The position numbers were made by a program, and so were the translations under genes. Positions 1 to 10,967 of a DNA stretch of 64,000 nt are shown here, piece by piece (the first letter of the stretch is position 1; every line of letters begins with the position of its first letter). The stretch lies in assembly GCA_034620365.1 (NCBI GenBank), contig JAQGEQ010000363.1:1612001-1676000 (forward strand), in the 5' to 3' direction. Source of the DNA: Pegea sp. RAD2-039. Taxonomy: Eukaryota > Chordata > Thaliacea > Salpida > Salpidae. The notes under the pieces were generated by a model, which saw nothing but the letters and a program-made list of their open reading frames with translations, was not told the origin of the DNA and ran no database searches.

Positions 1-2568
1 TTTTTAAGACACTATTTAAATAATATGGTAAAATAATTTATATTGAAAGTTTGTTACTTGCAACCTCTGAAGTTCTACATTTTTATGAATTTTGTAGAGT
101 GATGAAACAAATTTAGTTATACCGTTATATATTTACTTTCATCGTAAACTATTGAAAATATTTATAATAAATTGTACTTGAATTTTAATTGATTTTTAAT
201 CAATAAAAAGATTACTGTTTTAAAATACTTCCCATATATTTTTACATATGGTAGTTATAAAAATATTTAGATATACATATATGTATTGTCATGAGCTATT
301 AGTTCTAGTATAGGGGCTCTCAAACGTGACTCTGTGTGCAATCTAAGGTTAGTGTTTCAAAGTTTGAATAAAACTTCTAATAATTTTTTATCGAAGAAAA
401 AATATAACTATGTCGTTTATTTCATTACCCTTTTTGTAAAAAAGTATTTGCACTAAGAAAGACTTAATGCCAAGTCTTTCTACAAAGCAAATTTGTAGTT
501 TTGATTGTAAATTACATTAAAATAAATGAACTGAATCTTTGTAAATTTCAAAATTTTCTGTTGATGCTGACTATGTTGATTAAACTTTGTTCTCAATAGT
601 GCAATGATTAATTAGTGGTAGTTACCCTAAAAAATTAAGAAGTTAAGATAACGATTGCTGATTTGCTATTTATTGCTGATTTGCTATTTATTGCTGATAT
701 CACCATGTATCTCTCACCTTTTAATAACTCTTTATAACAAAAGAATCAGTTATGCCACATGTTAAAGAGTTTATTATTTGCTTTAATTTGAAAAACCTTC
801 TGTTTGAATATACAGTTTGCTGATGAAGGTACAACACATTTTTAAACCAAACGAAGCGTCAGCATATTGTTTTAAGGCATATCAAAGTTTTATTAACAAC
901 TTAACTGATGACCTCAAACAATTTATATGTAGGATGAATTATTATTTATCTTTATGGACTTGTTTGTTAATCTTATGACAGTGAGTACAAACCTATTTTA
1001 TATCTTACTCAGTTGGAATGGAGATACAATAAGAATTTGGACTCAAAAAATTTAAGGGTAAAGATCAGTTGAACTTCTGAAGCCGAGTTTTCGAGAAGTT
1101 TATTTATTTTTTATTGAAATATTAATCGTTATTAAGTAAAATGATTACATTCAAAAATCGATATAACAGCTGATTAACTGACAAATATTTAAACAGCTTT
1201 TACAAAGTGTATTTTGTACAATTACACCTTGCCTTGACATAATCTTTAGTAGTAAAAACTGACGTTGAAATTCGTATTAAAACATCTTTAGTGACTAGTA
1301 GAGCTATTATGCTTTTATTTTGTAAAAAGTCTGTAGCCTATGACTACCTTTGAGATTAAAATATGGCAGTTGAGTTTTAAAAGTTTGAACAACGTTATTC
1401 TCGTAGTTTTATAAAGTTTCGAGATTGACCATCCAATTTTTTCTTGATTATGTTATTTTAACTTTTGAATATCTTTGATAAGGTTAAAAAATTATTATGA
1501 TTTTCAATGTCTCAATAATTTAACTTTCAATTTTTTTATTTTATCATACCTGTTATATATTTAAGAATAGTATAAATAAAATGATTTTAGGTAAGGAATT
1601 CGAAAAAAAATTAAACTTATGCAATAAATAAACTCATACCAAATATTTATAATGAAAAAAGTTTTGATGTTAAACAAAAAACTGACTGAAAAATAGATAC
1701 ACCCAATTATATGTAACTTATTTACAACAGTATTTAATCGCTTTTAAGTCAGTAATAAATATTTAAATGATTATTACTTAATTAATATACAAAAAATAAG
1801 TTTAGTAATTTGTATATTAGTAAATTATGATTGTCTACGTGTAACTGAAAATGTTACCTTATAAGGATAAGACTTGTTTTATAGTGTTTTTTTTCTGATG
1901 CAATATTTCCAAACAATAATGTATAAGGTACAGTTTTTTCATAATAACAGAACTAGGTGTTGGCCTATACGCATATAGACCGTTGATAATTGATTAGTCA
2001 TACTTCTGTACAAACTTGTTTCTCAAAAATCTTTTATAATGTCTAATATGTAACATCTTGTATAAATATTTGAGGGCGAAAGCTTTTTTGTATTCTGTTT
2101 TTATTTGCTTGACTTTTATATATAGGTTGTCAGTAAATATTTGATTATTTTCAATTGTTAAGAATTTTTTTTACTATTCTTAAATTATTTTTATCAAACT
2201 GATTTAAAAACTTAAAGCTCATAAAAAAGTTAGTTTAAATAGTTAATTTATATCAACTATTTTTATATTTTAAAACTTTATACTTTAAAAGAAATTAAGT
2301 ATTAAAAGTTTTTAGTGGCTGTTTTCATCATTAACAATTAAATTAAAATAAAAAATTTTAAATTTATAAAAAAGTAGTTAAAATTTTATATGCTAAAAAT
2401 AATTTTATTAAGTTGTTATAAAATCTAAAACTATTTAGACAATTTTTCTATATTTTTATAACTTTTTATATTTTTCTAGCAAAAATACTATTGAGTGTTA
2501 GTGTTGACCTTGTGTTATCAATATCATTTATAACTTTTATAATATCTATAAAATCTTTAATCTTGAAA
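1..2568. other. AT-rich region without recognised genes
   Basis: I see no coding sequence that could be supported in this stretch; all frames are broken by frequent stops. A short direct repeat (an 18-nt unit of the form attgctgatttgctattt, about 2.6 copies) lies near 652-698. A pyrimidine-rich stretch ending in tttttctag (AG at 2478-2479) lies about 90 nt before the start codon of the next gene, so the end of this region probably holds its promoter and 5' UTR, possibly with a 5' UTR intron or a trans-splice site. Confidence 0.6.
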
Positions 2569-4692
2569 ATGGGAAGTCCTGAGAAACCAATGGAAGTTGA
2601 ATTACAAGATATGGACTCAACTGGTCTTAACTCAGGTCAGAAAGTTGATATCAGTGAAGCAGCTCCTTTAAATGCAGAAGTTAGCATCAAGATGAATGAT
2701 GGAAATCGATCTGATGAATTTGTTGGTCTTCAAAAAGATGAACTTATGGGTTAGTTTTTCGAAATAATTTATTTGATGTTTTTTTTAATAAATGAAACTT
2801 TTCAGAAATCGCAGATCAACCCAAGTGGAAAAGAGCTAGAATGGTTTTGTTTCTTTTGTTTTGGGCCTCATGGATTGCTATGCTTATTGCAGCTATTATG
2901 GTTGTCTATAATGCTCCAAAATGTAAACCTTTACCTTCAACTGAATGGTATCAAGATACTGTCTTCTATAAAGTTGATCCAGCTCATTTAACTTCTGACT
3001 ACAAAGGTTTGTTTTAAAATTTGAAAATAGGAATATTTTCAGACGAATTTATTCCTTAGAATTAATTGCTAACATGAAATATGTCCGTGATTTGAAATCA
3101 TCTCTTCTACTTTCTAATGTGATGGGACCTGACATGAAAACTCCTCTTAATGATGCAGCTTCTTTTGATGAGCTTGTAAAAACCGCTCATAACAGCGGTA
3201 AGTTTTCGACTAAATAACGAAATTCATTTGTAGCGATTTCAGTTGATTTTATGGTTATGTTTATACAGACATCAAGGTGGTAGTTGAACTTCAAGTAGAT
3301 TCTTTGTCTACATCAAGTGAAGCTTTCAAACAAAGCTCTGCGGGAACTTGTAATTCAACAGCAGGTCAAGTTTGTGAAATGTTTAAATGGGGGTCAACTG
3401 TAAGTAATCCACTCTATGAAGTTGTTAAGAGCTAATATTTTTATGATTTAGGGATCAGGTATGGTTGCAAACCCAACTACTACCGGAAGATCTGATTCAT
3501 ATAAGGGAACAGCTACAGATGCTGTGATCAATTACAATTCTACATATTCACAAAATTATCTGACTGTAAGTTGATTAAGATCAAATATTTCAGTAGAAAT
3601 TGAAATATTTTGTTTCCAGGAAAGTTTAGATTTATGGTTGAAACGTGGTGTTGATGGATTCTTGTTGAAAGATCTTTCAAAGATCACTTCTACCGCTGCA
3701 AAGGTTGCCGAAGTTGCTTGGACCAAATTAAATCAATCCAAGGCACTTTTCCTTGATGCAAGTGACCCAACCTTATCAGCCCAACTCAGTGGCGTGTACA
3801 GTATTACAAACGGCAGTATTGGAGTTCCTAATCCTATCGTACTTCATCGTACTGCTACTACAGGAGCTGCCTTCCAACAACAAGTCCTTGAAACCACCAA
3901 CTCAACCAGAAATTTCCCGGCTTTCATCGTGAGTTTATATTTATCAATTTTCAGTGATGACTCATTAGTTGTCATAGAGACCGGCAGCTGCTGTCAAGGA
4001 CTTTAATCAGTCACTGGCTCTTACTCTTGTGAATATCGCTCTTCCCGGAGTTTCAATGATCCATTCCGGCGAGGAACTTGCTAATACCTCCTACAGCAAT
4101 CTTGTTTGGAAGGTATTAAGTCTTTAGTCTATGATGTCAAGCTAAGTTTGAATAATATTTTCAATTGATAGAATAACAAACCTGAAATTGCTGGTAAAGA
4201 ACCAACCAAGTTTGCTCTTTCAACTACACAAGATGCTATCAAGAAGAAGGTTGCTGATACTATTTCAAAACATTCACTAAGATACTTCACACAAGATCAA
4301 GATACCAAGTTTGAGTTTCTACAAACAGGTAACTTCAGCCACTTCTAGATGGTTTTCAGCGAGTTTAAAAGTTGCTCTTTACAGGTAGTCCTGATGTTGT
4401 AGCTTTCTGCCGTAAATGGGGCAAAAAGTCTCCAGTTATTGTGTTAAGTAACTTTGCGGCAACTTTAGTTGGTAACTTGACTGTAGACTTTAAAAGTTGT
4501 AACGAAGAGATGGAGGAACCTACAGTAAGTCCATTTCTAGTTTGCTTCCAATTGCAGAGATTAATCAAATTTTTCTTATAGATCTTGGTTTCTTCCAACA
4601 ACTACAATTCAACCTTCAAAGCTGGTTCATCACTGAATTTGAAGACCATCAACTATATAACTCCCTATACAACTGTTCTTCTTGGTGTTTAA
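2569..4692 (+). CDS. SLC3A2: 4F2/CD98 heavy-chain-like type II membrane glycoprotein
   Basis: Ancillary subunit that escorts SLC7 light-chain amino acid exchangers to the plasma membrane. Ten exons: 2569-2749, 2806-3006, 3060-3197, 3269-3399, 3452-3565, 3620-3928, 3978-4112, 4172-4328, 4385-4524, 4582-4692. They sum to 1617 nt and 538 residues; human CD98hc is 529-630. Order: cytoplasmic N-terminus (1-72), basic KWKRAR before one membrane helix (about 73-95, LLFWASWIAM), then APKC with Cys100 at the place where CD98hc makes its disulfide to the light chain, then a glycosidase-like (alpha-amylase fold) ectodomain with GVDGF near the middle and ALPGVSMIHSGEE further on. The catalytic acids of true glucosidases are not evident, as expected for a heavy chain. 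Several N-x-S/T sites. The start is the only Met giving a complete cytoplasmic tail in frame. No SLC7 partner lies in the window. An rBAT-like paralogue is less likely because the helix and stalk match CD98hc. Confidence 0.9.
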
Positions 4693-4787
4693 TTTGTTTA
4701 AAACTTGTTTTAAAAAAAGGATTATGCCTTGATTTCACATCAAAGTTGGTGTTGATACTTTAAGTTGTAGTATATTGTAGTGTTCAT

Positions 4788-4793
4788 AATAAA
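4788..4793 (+). promoter_or_regulatory. AATAAA poly(A) signal of the SLC3A2-like gene
   Basis: Canonical AATAAA hexamer 96 nt after the stop codon, in the same orientation, within a T-rich 3' flank. Confidence 0.6.
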
Positions 4794-5438
4794 ATTTTAA
4801 CATAAATATATCTGATTGTATTCTTCAAGCTCTATTGGATGAAGATTATTTGAATTGTATTTTGGGATAAAATCAACAATATGCAGATGTTGTTTGTTAC
4901 AGAAGAAATTTCATAAAACTTATTTGGGTTAATTTGAGAGTCAATTGTTTATTTAGTCTTACTAAAGATGTTACTTGTAATATAGAAAGAAAATGATAAG
5001 TCTGAGAAAATTAGGCTTCTAAAAAATCGTCTACGTTTCACTTTTAAATTTTGCTTACATTTTGTGGTTAATTAGTAAAATTTATTGCTAACCAAATAAC
5101 TCCTATAAATGATGTTTCGAAAATTTAACCAAACTTATGTTAGATGCTGATTGTTACTACTTACAGTTATGTTAAAACAGAGGGATTTATAAAAAATGCA
5201 GTTTGTAAAAGTTGTTTAAGATGTTTGCCAGTTGATCGGCATTTGATTTTCAAGCATTTTACTCAACGATTGTAAAGATGATTTTACGACTAGTTTTTTG
5301 TTGGAGGCCGTAACTGCACTATATAACATTAAAGCTTTAAAGTATAAATTTTGATAGTTAATGCAAAATGTATTTGAAAAAAAACTTTTTACCTAAAAGT
5401 ATCAAAACGGTCACAAAATGAAATAATTTTGACAAAAA
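4794..5438. other. intergenic spacer between SLC3A2-like gene and tRNA
   Basis: No coding frame, repeat or RNA gene recognised. The last bases (5434-5438) are the terminator of the minus-strand tRNA. Confidence 0.6.
5434..5438 (-). terminator. RNA polymerase III terminator of tRNA-Ser
   Basis: On the minus strand a run of five T follows directly after the discriminator base of the tRNA, the usual Pol III stop signal. Confidence 0.85.
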
Positions 5439-5520
5439 CGTCGTCGGCAGGATTCGAACCTGCGCGGGCAGAGCCCAATAGATTTCTAGTCTATCGCCTT
5501 AACCACTCGGCCACAACGAC
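5439..5520 (-). tRNA. tRNA-Ser, anticodon AGA
   Basis: An 82-nt cloverleaf on the minus strand, without an intron. The 7-bp acceptor stem pairs GTCGTTG with CGACGAC (one G-T pair), followed by discriminator G73, typical of eukaryotic serine tRNA. Box A reads TGGCCGAGTGG and box B GGTTCGAATCC. The anticodon stem ATAGA/TCTAT encloses the loop CTAGAAA, so the anticodon is AGA and reads UCU and, with inosine, UCC/UCA. The long variable arm (GGGC/GCCC stem) confirms class II. All parts look intact. Confidence 0.96.
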
Positions 5521-5932
5521 TTACATTTGTTATCTTTTGTTTATTTATTCAAATTGACATAAGTCTTCTATAAATTTGATTTTGTAATGAGCTTTGCTTA
5601 ATTTTATTGTTTAATAAATCATACTTATTCTTATTGATTTATTCAAATGCAATATTTATCCGATTAATTAATACTTGCATCAAATTAGTAAGTTTCAACA
5701 AATCATTTCATACTGTAGTTTATGATGGAGTATCTACAAATAAAATATATTAACAAATTTTTTTATCCCATTATAATATTCCAAATATCAATTTTTAGAT
5801 TTTATTTTTATATTTTTTAATGCAGGCTTGAAAACAAAATCCACACATAACAAGTTTACATAGAATTTAGCCTGGAGCCATCAGTTAAATTTAGATAAAA
5901 ACTTTCAGTCAACATTTAGATAGTCGCTCAGC
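5521..5932. other. spacer holding the 5' flank of the ZP-domain gene
   Basis: AT-rich, no coding frame. The sequence ctttcag occurs at about 5901-5907, roughly 25 nt before the ATG of the next gene, and could be a splice acceptor in its leader. Confidence 0.5.
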
Positions 5933-8021
5933 ATGTATTTCCTCATTTTATTTTATTTCAATTTTCATACTGTTTTAACATCATTCATCAGATCAGGTTT
6001 TTTGTTTATACTTTGAAAATATTTTCGTAGTCTTATGTTGTTGATGAATGCTGTTTTTGTCTCGAAAAATTTAAAATTAATTTTTATAAGGCGTCACCGA
6101 ATTAATAAAGTAAACATTTTTATTCATCTAAAAAGATTTCTGCGACGCTGGAACCTGTGTTCAATGTTTTTCTGACGTCATCAAAGTTTATTTTGAATAC
6201 GATATCAGTCAGAACACAAGCTGGAAAAATGAAATTACGAATAAGTGGTTTGTATTAAACAGTGAACAAAATTCTGTGGATTGTCAGGCAACTAATTTTG
6301 ATGGAAAAAATGGACTTTTTCAACTTAAACTAAACACTGATTGTGGTTCTATTATACAAGTAAGCTTTAAGTACGTTTGATTAATATTAAATTAAACAAT
6401 AAAAAATTTTAGAAAAATGGAGAAAAATTAAAATATTCAAATTCTATCTGGTTTAATGACATAACACAAGATAACTTCAAGTTTATAGCAAATGTAACTT
6501 GTTTATATATTAATGGGATTAACTTGCCGATAATCGATCGATCAGCTTAGTAAGCGAAAAGATTATTATTTAAAAATCATTTCAACTAAACTATCGTTCT
6601 TTTAGTGAGAAAAATATTGAAATCAGTCTGGATCTTTTCAGAGATAGTGATTTTTCAAACTCTAGTCGTTTAAATTCGATGGTTTTTCCGTCAGTACAGG
6701 TAATTCAAATTCTTCATTAAATTTTCACAAACAATTCTATTTAATATTAGGCTGGACAATACATTTTCATTGAGATAAACTACGAGCCGTCTCAAAGGTT
6801 GACTCATAAGTTAAACATTTATCAATGCTACCTCTCGCAGTACTTTTCCTCTCACCAACTTGCTTATACCATTATTGATAACAGGTTAGAGACAAATAAC
6901 CTTGCTAGATAAAGTCATAAAATGTTTATAAATTATTAAACCATCAACTAAAAGTTGAAACAACTATTTTAGCTGTAATGGAACTGGAGTTGACGAAACT
7001 GTGGAAATTATCAAAAATAATTTGTCGAAAACACAGCTAAAATTTCAAGTGTTTAAATGGTCAAAAGTTGAAGCTGAATTTCAACATTTTTATCTCTCTT
7101 GTTCATTTTATAGCTGCGGAAAGAACTGCAGTAAAAGCAACAGTGAAAAGGTCAAAGTCGAATACATGAACATTTTTCTTTTTATTTATTTATTTCAATA
7201 AACGCAAATGAGGGTGCCTGAAGAAAACACCTCTCACTAACACACATTCTCATAAATAATACCTATTAAGTTGGAAATAATGAAAGAAAAAGATGCAACA
7301 CATTTCACGGCATTTCACATTTTAATCTTGACTTTCTGATAATATATTAAATATTATTTATAAATGATTTGATTAAAATCATTTGAAACACTATTTAGTT
7401 TTTAAAATAACATTTTTTTTATTAAATAGATTTGTACCACTAACTTCACATCATCTTCATCATTTGGACCTTTTTTTACTGAAGACTTTCACTATATTGA
7501 TAACAAAAGGGAGTCGAATGAAAATAAAGAAACTTTAGAACTGCAAGTTGATGGCAAAGCTTATTCAACTTCAGGTAGATTCTTTCTTGATGGTTCAGTT
7601 GCTCTATATATTCCTCATTTGATGTAGTTGATGCCACACTGAGACAAGTCACTGGAATCACTTGCGGCTCTTTTTTAATTATCTCAATTGTTGCAATTAG
7701 TTGTGTGATGAGAAAGAGGATCAGGGGACTCTACATCAAAAAGATTACGAATGAAGATCGGATTAGAAGAGGCTTTTCATTCATACTACGTAAGTCTATT
7801 TGTATTTTATTCATCTTATTAAGGATAGATAATAAGCATTTTATAAACAAATATTTTTCAATCAAACTTTAACTTATTGATAAATACCCTTCTACATAAA
7901 TTCAACTTTTAGTCAACTTTATAATATTTACAAATAATCAATATTTTTAGGTTCTTCTAAAGATGTGCCTCTAGTACTAAATGAAAATGTCCAAAACTAT
8001 GATTACAGCGCTATGAGTTGA
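5933..8021 (+). CDS. zona pellucida (ZP) domain single-pass membrane protein
   Basis: Secreted or cell-surface protein able to polymerise through a ZP module; ligand unknown. Exons read by eye: 5933-5996, 6136-6359, 6413-6549, 6606-6699, 6751-6884, 6973-7150, 7430-7574, 7628-7789, 7951-8021. Total 1209 nt, 402 residues, phases consistent. Residues 1-21 form a signal peptide (MYFLILFYFNF...). ZP-N follows, with the signature spacing DCQATNF...LKLNTDCGSIIQ...LKYSNSIW...FIANVTC. ZP-C follows, with AGQYIFIEINYEP, NSCNGTG, LKFQVFKW and FYLSCSFYSC. After a Ser-rich linker comes a membrane helix (about 336-353, GSFLIISIVAISC) and a basic cytoplasmic tail ending in NYDYSAMS. No clear furin site lies before the helix. 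Exons 1-2 are the least certain because the acceptor (ctaaaaag) is poor. AATAAA at 8088-8093. No other domains were seen, so its role (cuticle, egg coat or receptor) cannot be told. Confidence 0.85.
7196..7257. repeat. 62-nt dispersed repeat, copy 1 (in a ZP-gene intron)
   Basis: Matches 36241-36302 at 55 of 62 positions without gaps. The core holds an imperfect inverted pair (gagggtg ... cacctctc) around cctgaagaaaa. Read on the minus strand the unit ends in an A/T-rich tail (AAATAAATAAATAAA-like), as SINE or LINE 3' ends often do. It lies within the 279-nt intron 7151-7429, the longest in this gene. Confidence 0.75.
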
Positions 8022-10967
8022 CTGCAACTATTTTTTGTCGTTCTTCAGCTAAAAAGTTTCTTTTTTGTCTTTTATAAAATGTTTGATAATAAACATCATT
8101 GAGTCATTCTTTGCTTAATAAAAAATTTGAGAGTAAAAATGTATTTTTCAAACTGTTTGTCTTTTTGAAACTTTCCTAATTAACTCAAAAATCCAATAAT
8201 TATTTTTACTTTTTTGTAATCAGAAAATGAATGATAGATTAAGTTAAGAGAACTGTTGACTTTTTTTATAGTCAACTATAAAACTTCCACACTATGGATT
8301 GTAATTCTTTATAAAAATATTTTAGATCTTTTGTTTTAGTTTTTAATTTAATATTCACATTCTCAGAGATCTCAAACTGAAGATGAAGATTTAAATAATT
8401 ATCAATATTTGATCATATCTATTATTAAAGAAACCAAATAACTACTGTACAAAAAACAAATCAAAAATTGATGTTGATTGTGAGAATAATTTTAATGATT
8501 TGGAATTTGTAAAATATTTTGAAAGTACTCGATTTATTAATCACTCTTTTTGACGTTTTGGAAAAGCAATATCACAAAAAATACTCATAACTTTCAAGAA
8601 CATTTGAAACTACAAAAATACAAGTTTATGAATTATTAGAAGTTGTTCAGTTTTCAGTATAATTTGTTTTAAATGTTTAGAAATAGAAAGGTTACAAACA
8701 AGTGTTTGATAAAATATTTCATATTCTAAAGAAAATAATTTTGGATTTAAATAAAGTATATTTTGTTAAGCTTAATAAATATTAGGTTATATCAACATTT
8801 TTTATGACTAATTGTTTAATTATAACAGCAGAATTTATTTGAACAAATGTCTCTAGGTTATGGCAAGAAGGCGTTTCATTTGATAAGTTTTTAATCGGCT
8901 AATGACAGTTTACTAGCTTAGGACAACTCTAAAACAGCTATCAAAGTTTTTAAAACACTTTGATTCTTCAACCATCATTTAACTAACCACAAAAGTATAA
9001 CAAAAGGGTTATTTTTTATTCTAATATACATCGTGACTAGACGAACAACTTACGACTATATCACTAAAAAACTAACTTTGTTATTTAGTTACAACTTTTT
9101 TCAGATTATTAAATAGTATTACGAGTATACAATATATTACTAAAATAGGTGATTTTTTGCCAGCAGCTATGGGAAACTTTGCCTGAAACTAATCTTTATA
9201 TTTGACTACAAATCATTTTTAGTCTTATGTTTCTAATCAAGCTATTTTTCGGCCAAGGTATATTTCCAAATTTAAAAAGTGGGCTTGCTGGTATTACCAA
9301 TCAAAGCTTTTATAAAACTACTTGTGCCTGTAAATTCTTGCATAAATATATCTCTCTTGCGTAAAGTATACCATAATATCATAACTTATATCATAATGTA
9401 GAGTATTTTATCTTAAATTATGCTCAAGCGTAGATTTAGTTTAAATGAAGTTTAAAAATAATCCAGATAGCTCTATATTTTGTATAAAATCCTCAAACAA
9501 TATTATAAGTTATAAAAATGTTCAGCGAAATTGTTTATACATTTAATAAATTATTTCAAAATAAGTTTATACTTTTATTTAGAAAATACACTTTTAATAC
9601 GTGGCTATTATAAACTTTATTATACTTTTATTACAAAAATCTACAGTAAAAGTGTTTAGGAAATAGTTATACTTTTCCTGCTACGATTATGGATTTTTAT
9701 TTATTGACGCCAAAATACAAAAAAATCTTGTTAATAATCAGTCATAACACCCAATTTTCTGAACAAAGTGTTGTAAGAAGATATCCAACGCTAATTGCAA
9801 TCCGGCTATATTATATGACCGTAATGTTTTGTTTATTATATCGGTTTTATACAAATTTTCCGAATACTTTACAAAATAAGCATGTTGTACAAAGTGTATT
9901 TGAGTTTCTTCTTCTTGTACGGTATTATATCCCATGTGGTTAGACACAATCTATGTAAGACATTCTCATATCATTAAACATTTCTTTATACATTTATTAC
10001 TATTCTATTTTTTTCAATACTGCTAATACTTTTTAAAATTCCTGTAAATACCCGTTGCGTTAAATTGCTGGTAATTTCTTCATTATTATGCTTATTTATT
10101 TAAATTTTGAACAGTTCATTTAAAAACTAATAAATCGTTTTTAATATCTCTCATATACAAAATCTCGAAAAATATTCTTTTCAACTTTCTATATTCTTAT
10201 TATTTTTTGTAATTGGAGACAACTTTAGTCTATTATCTAAACTACATTTATATTTTAGTGCAAAACACTATTGCCTTTAATAACGTTGTTTTCTTAAATA
10301 TATGATTTTTATTAATTAATTTTTATGTAAAACGAAACATGTCAAAATGTGTATCTTTTAAGTATATATAATTTCTTCATTTCATTAAAATTTTTATTAT
10401 TTTGAAATTATATTTATAATCAATTGTTACATTGTTTTTTTGAACTTTTTATATAAACATAAAATTTTTATATTTTTTATGAGTAAAGTTGTTTAACTAT
10501 ATATGATTTACTATAATTTTAAAACTAAAATAAATACTTTATTAAAGATTAAATTATAATATTTTAATCAAAGATTCATGTTTTTGATTTTTATCTATTT
10601 TTGATATATACAAAGCTTATTTTGGTTTACCTTATATTTTTATAATATTTTATATGATTGATATTTTTTTTATCAAGTTCAATTTTACTTGTAATATTTG
10701 AACTTTTATAAATAAAATGTAAGATAATTAAATATATATATTATATTAATATTTGTTAAGCTTCATTAATTTTTCTTCTTAAAAAATGTTTTTTTTAACG
10801 TTTGCAGTTACTTGATAGCCGAAAGAGTAATTACTTTGTACACTTTTAGCCATTAGTCTAGCTTATATTATCAGTTTTAACTTTTTTGACTAAACTTATC
10901 TAATAAGTGGCTTTTAGTCATGAAAATTTGTTGTTTATTACAAACCTAAAGAATTTTATACTTTTAG
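8022..10967. other. gene-poor AT-rich spacer before KAT7
   Basis: Contains the poly(A) signal of the ZP gene (8088-8093) and then no supported gene. A stretch at 9689-9947 is open on both strands for 69-84 codons, but it lacks codon bias, splice context or any family motif, so I do not call it. The sequence directly before the KAT7 ATG ends in acttttag, an acceptor-like site touching the start codon. Confidence 0.55.

Noticed and set aside
9689..9947. Overlapping open frames on both strands (84 and 69 codons)
   Set aside because: No start context, motif, splice signals or codon bias; overlap on both strands is typical of chance.
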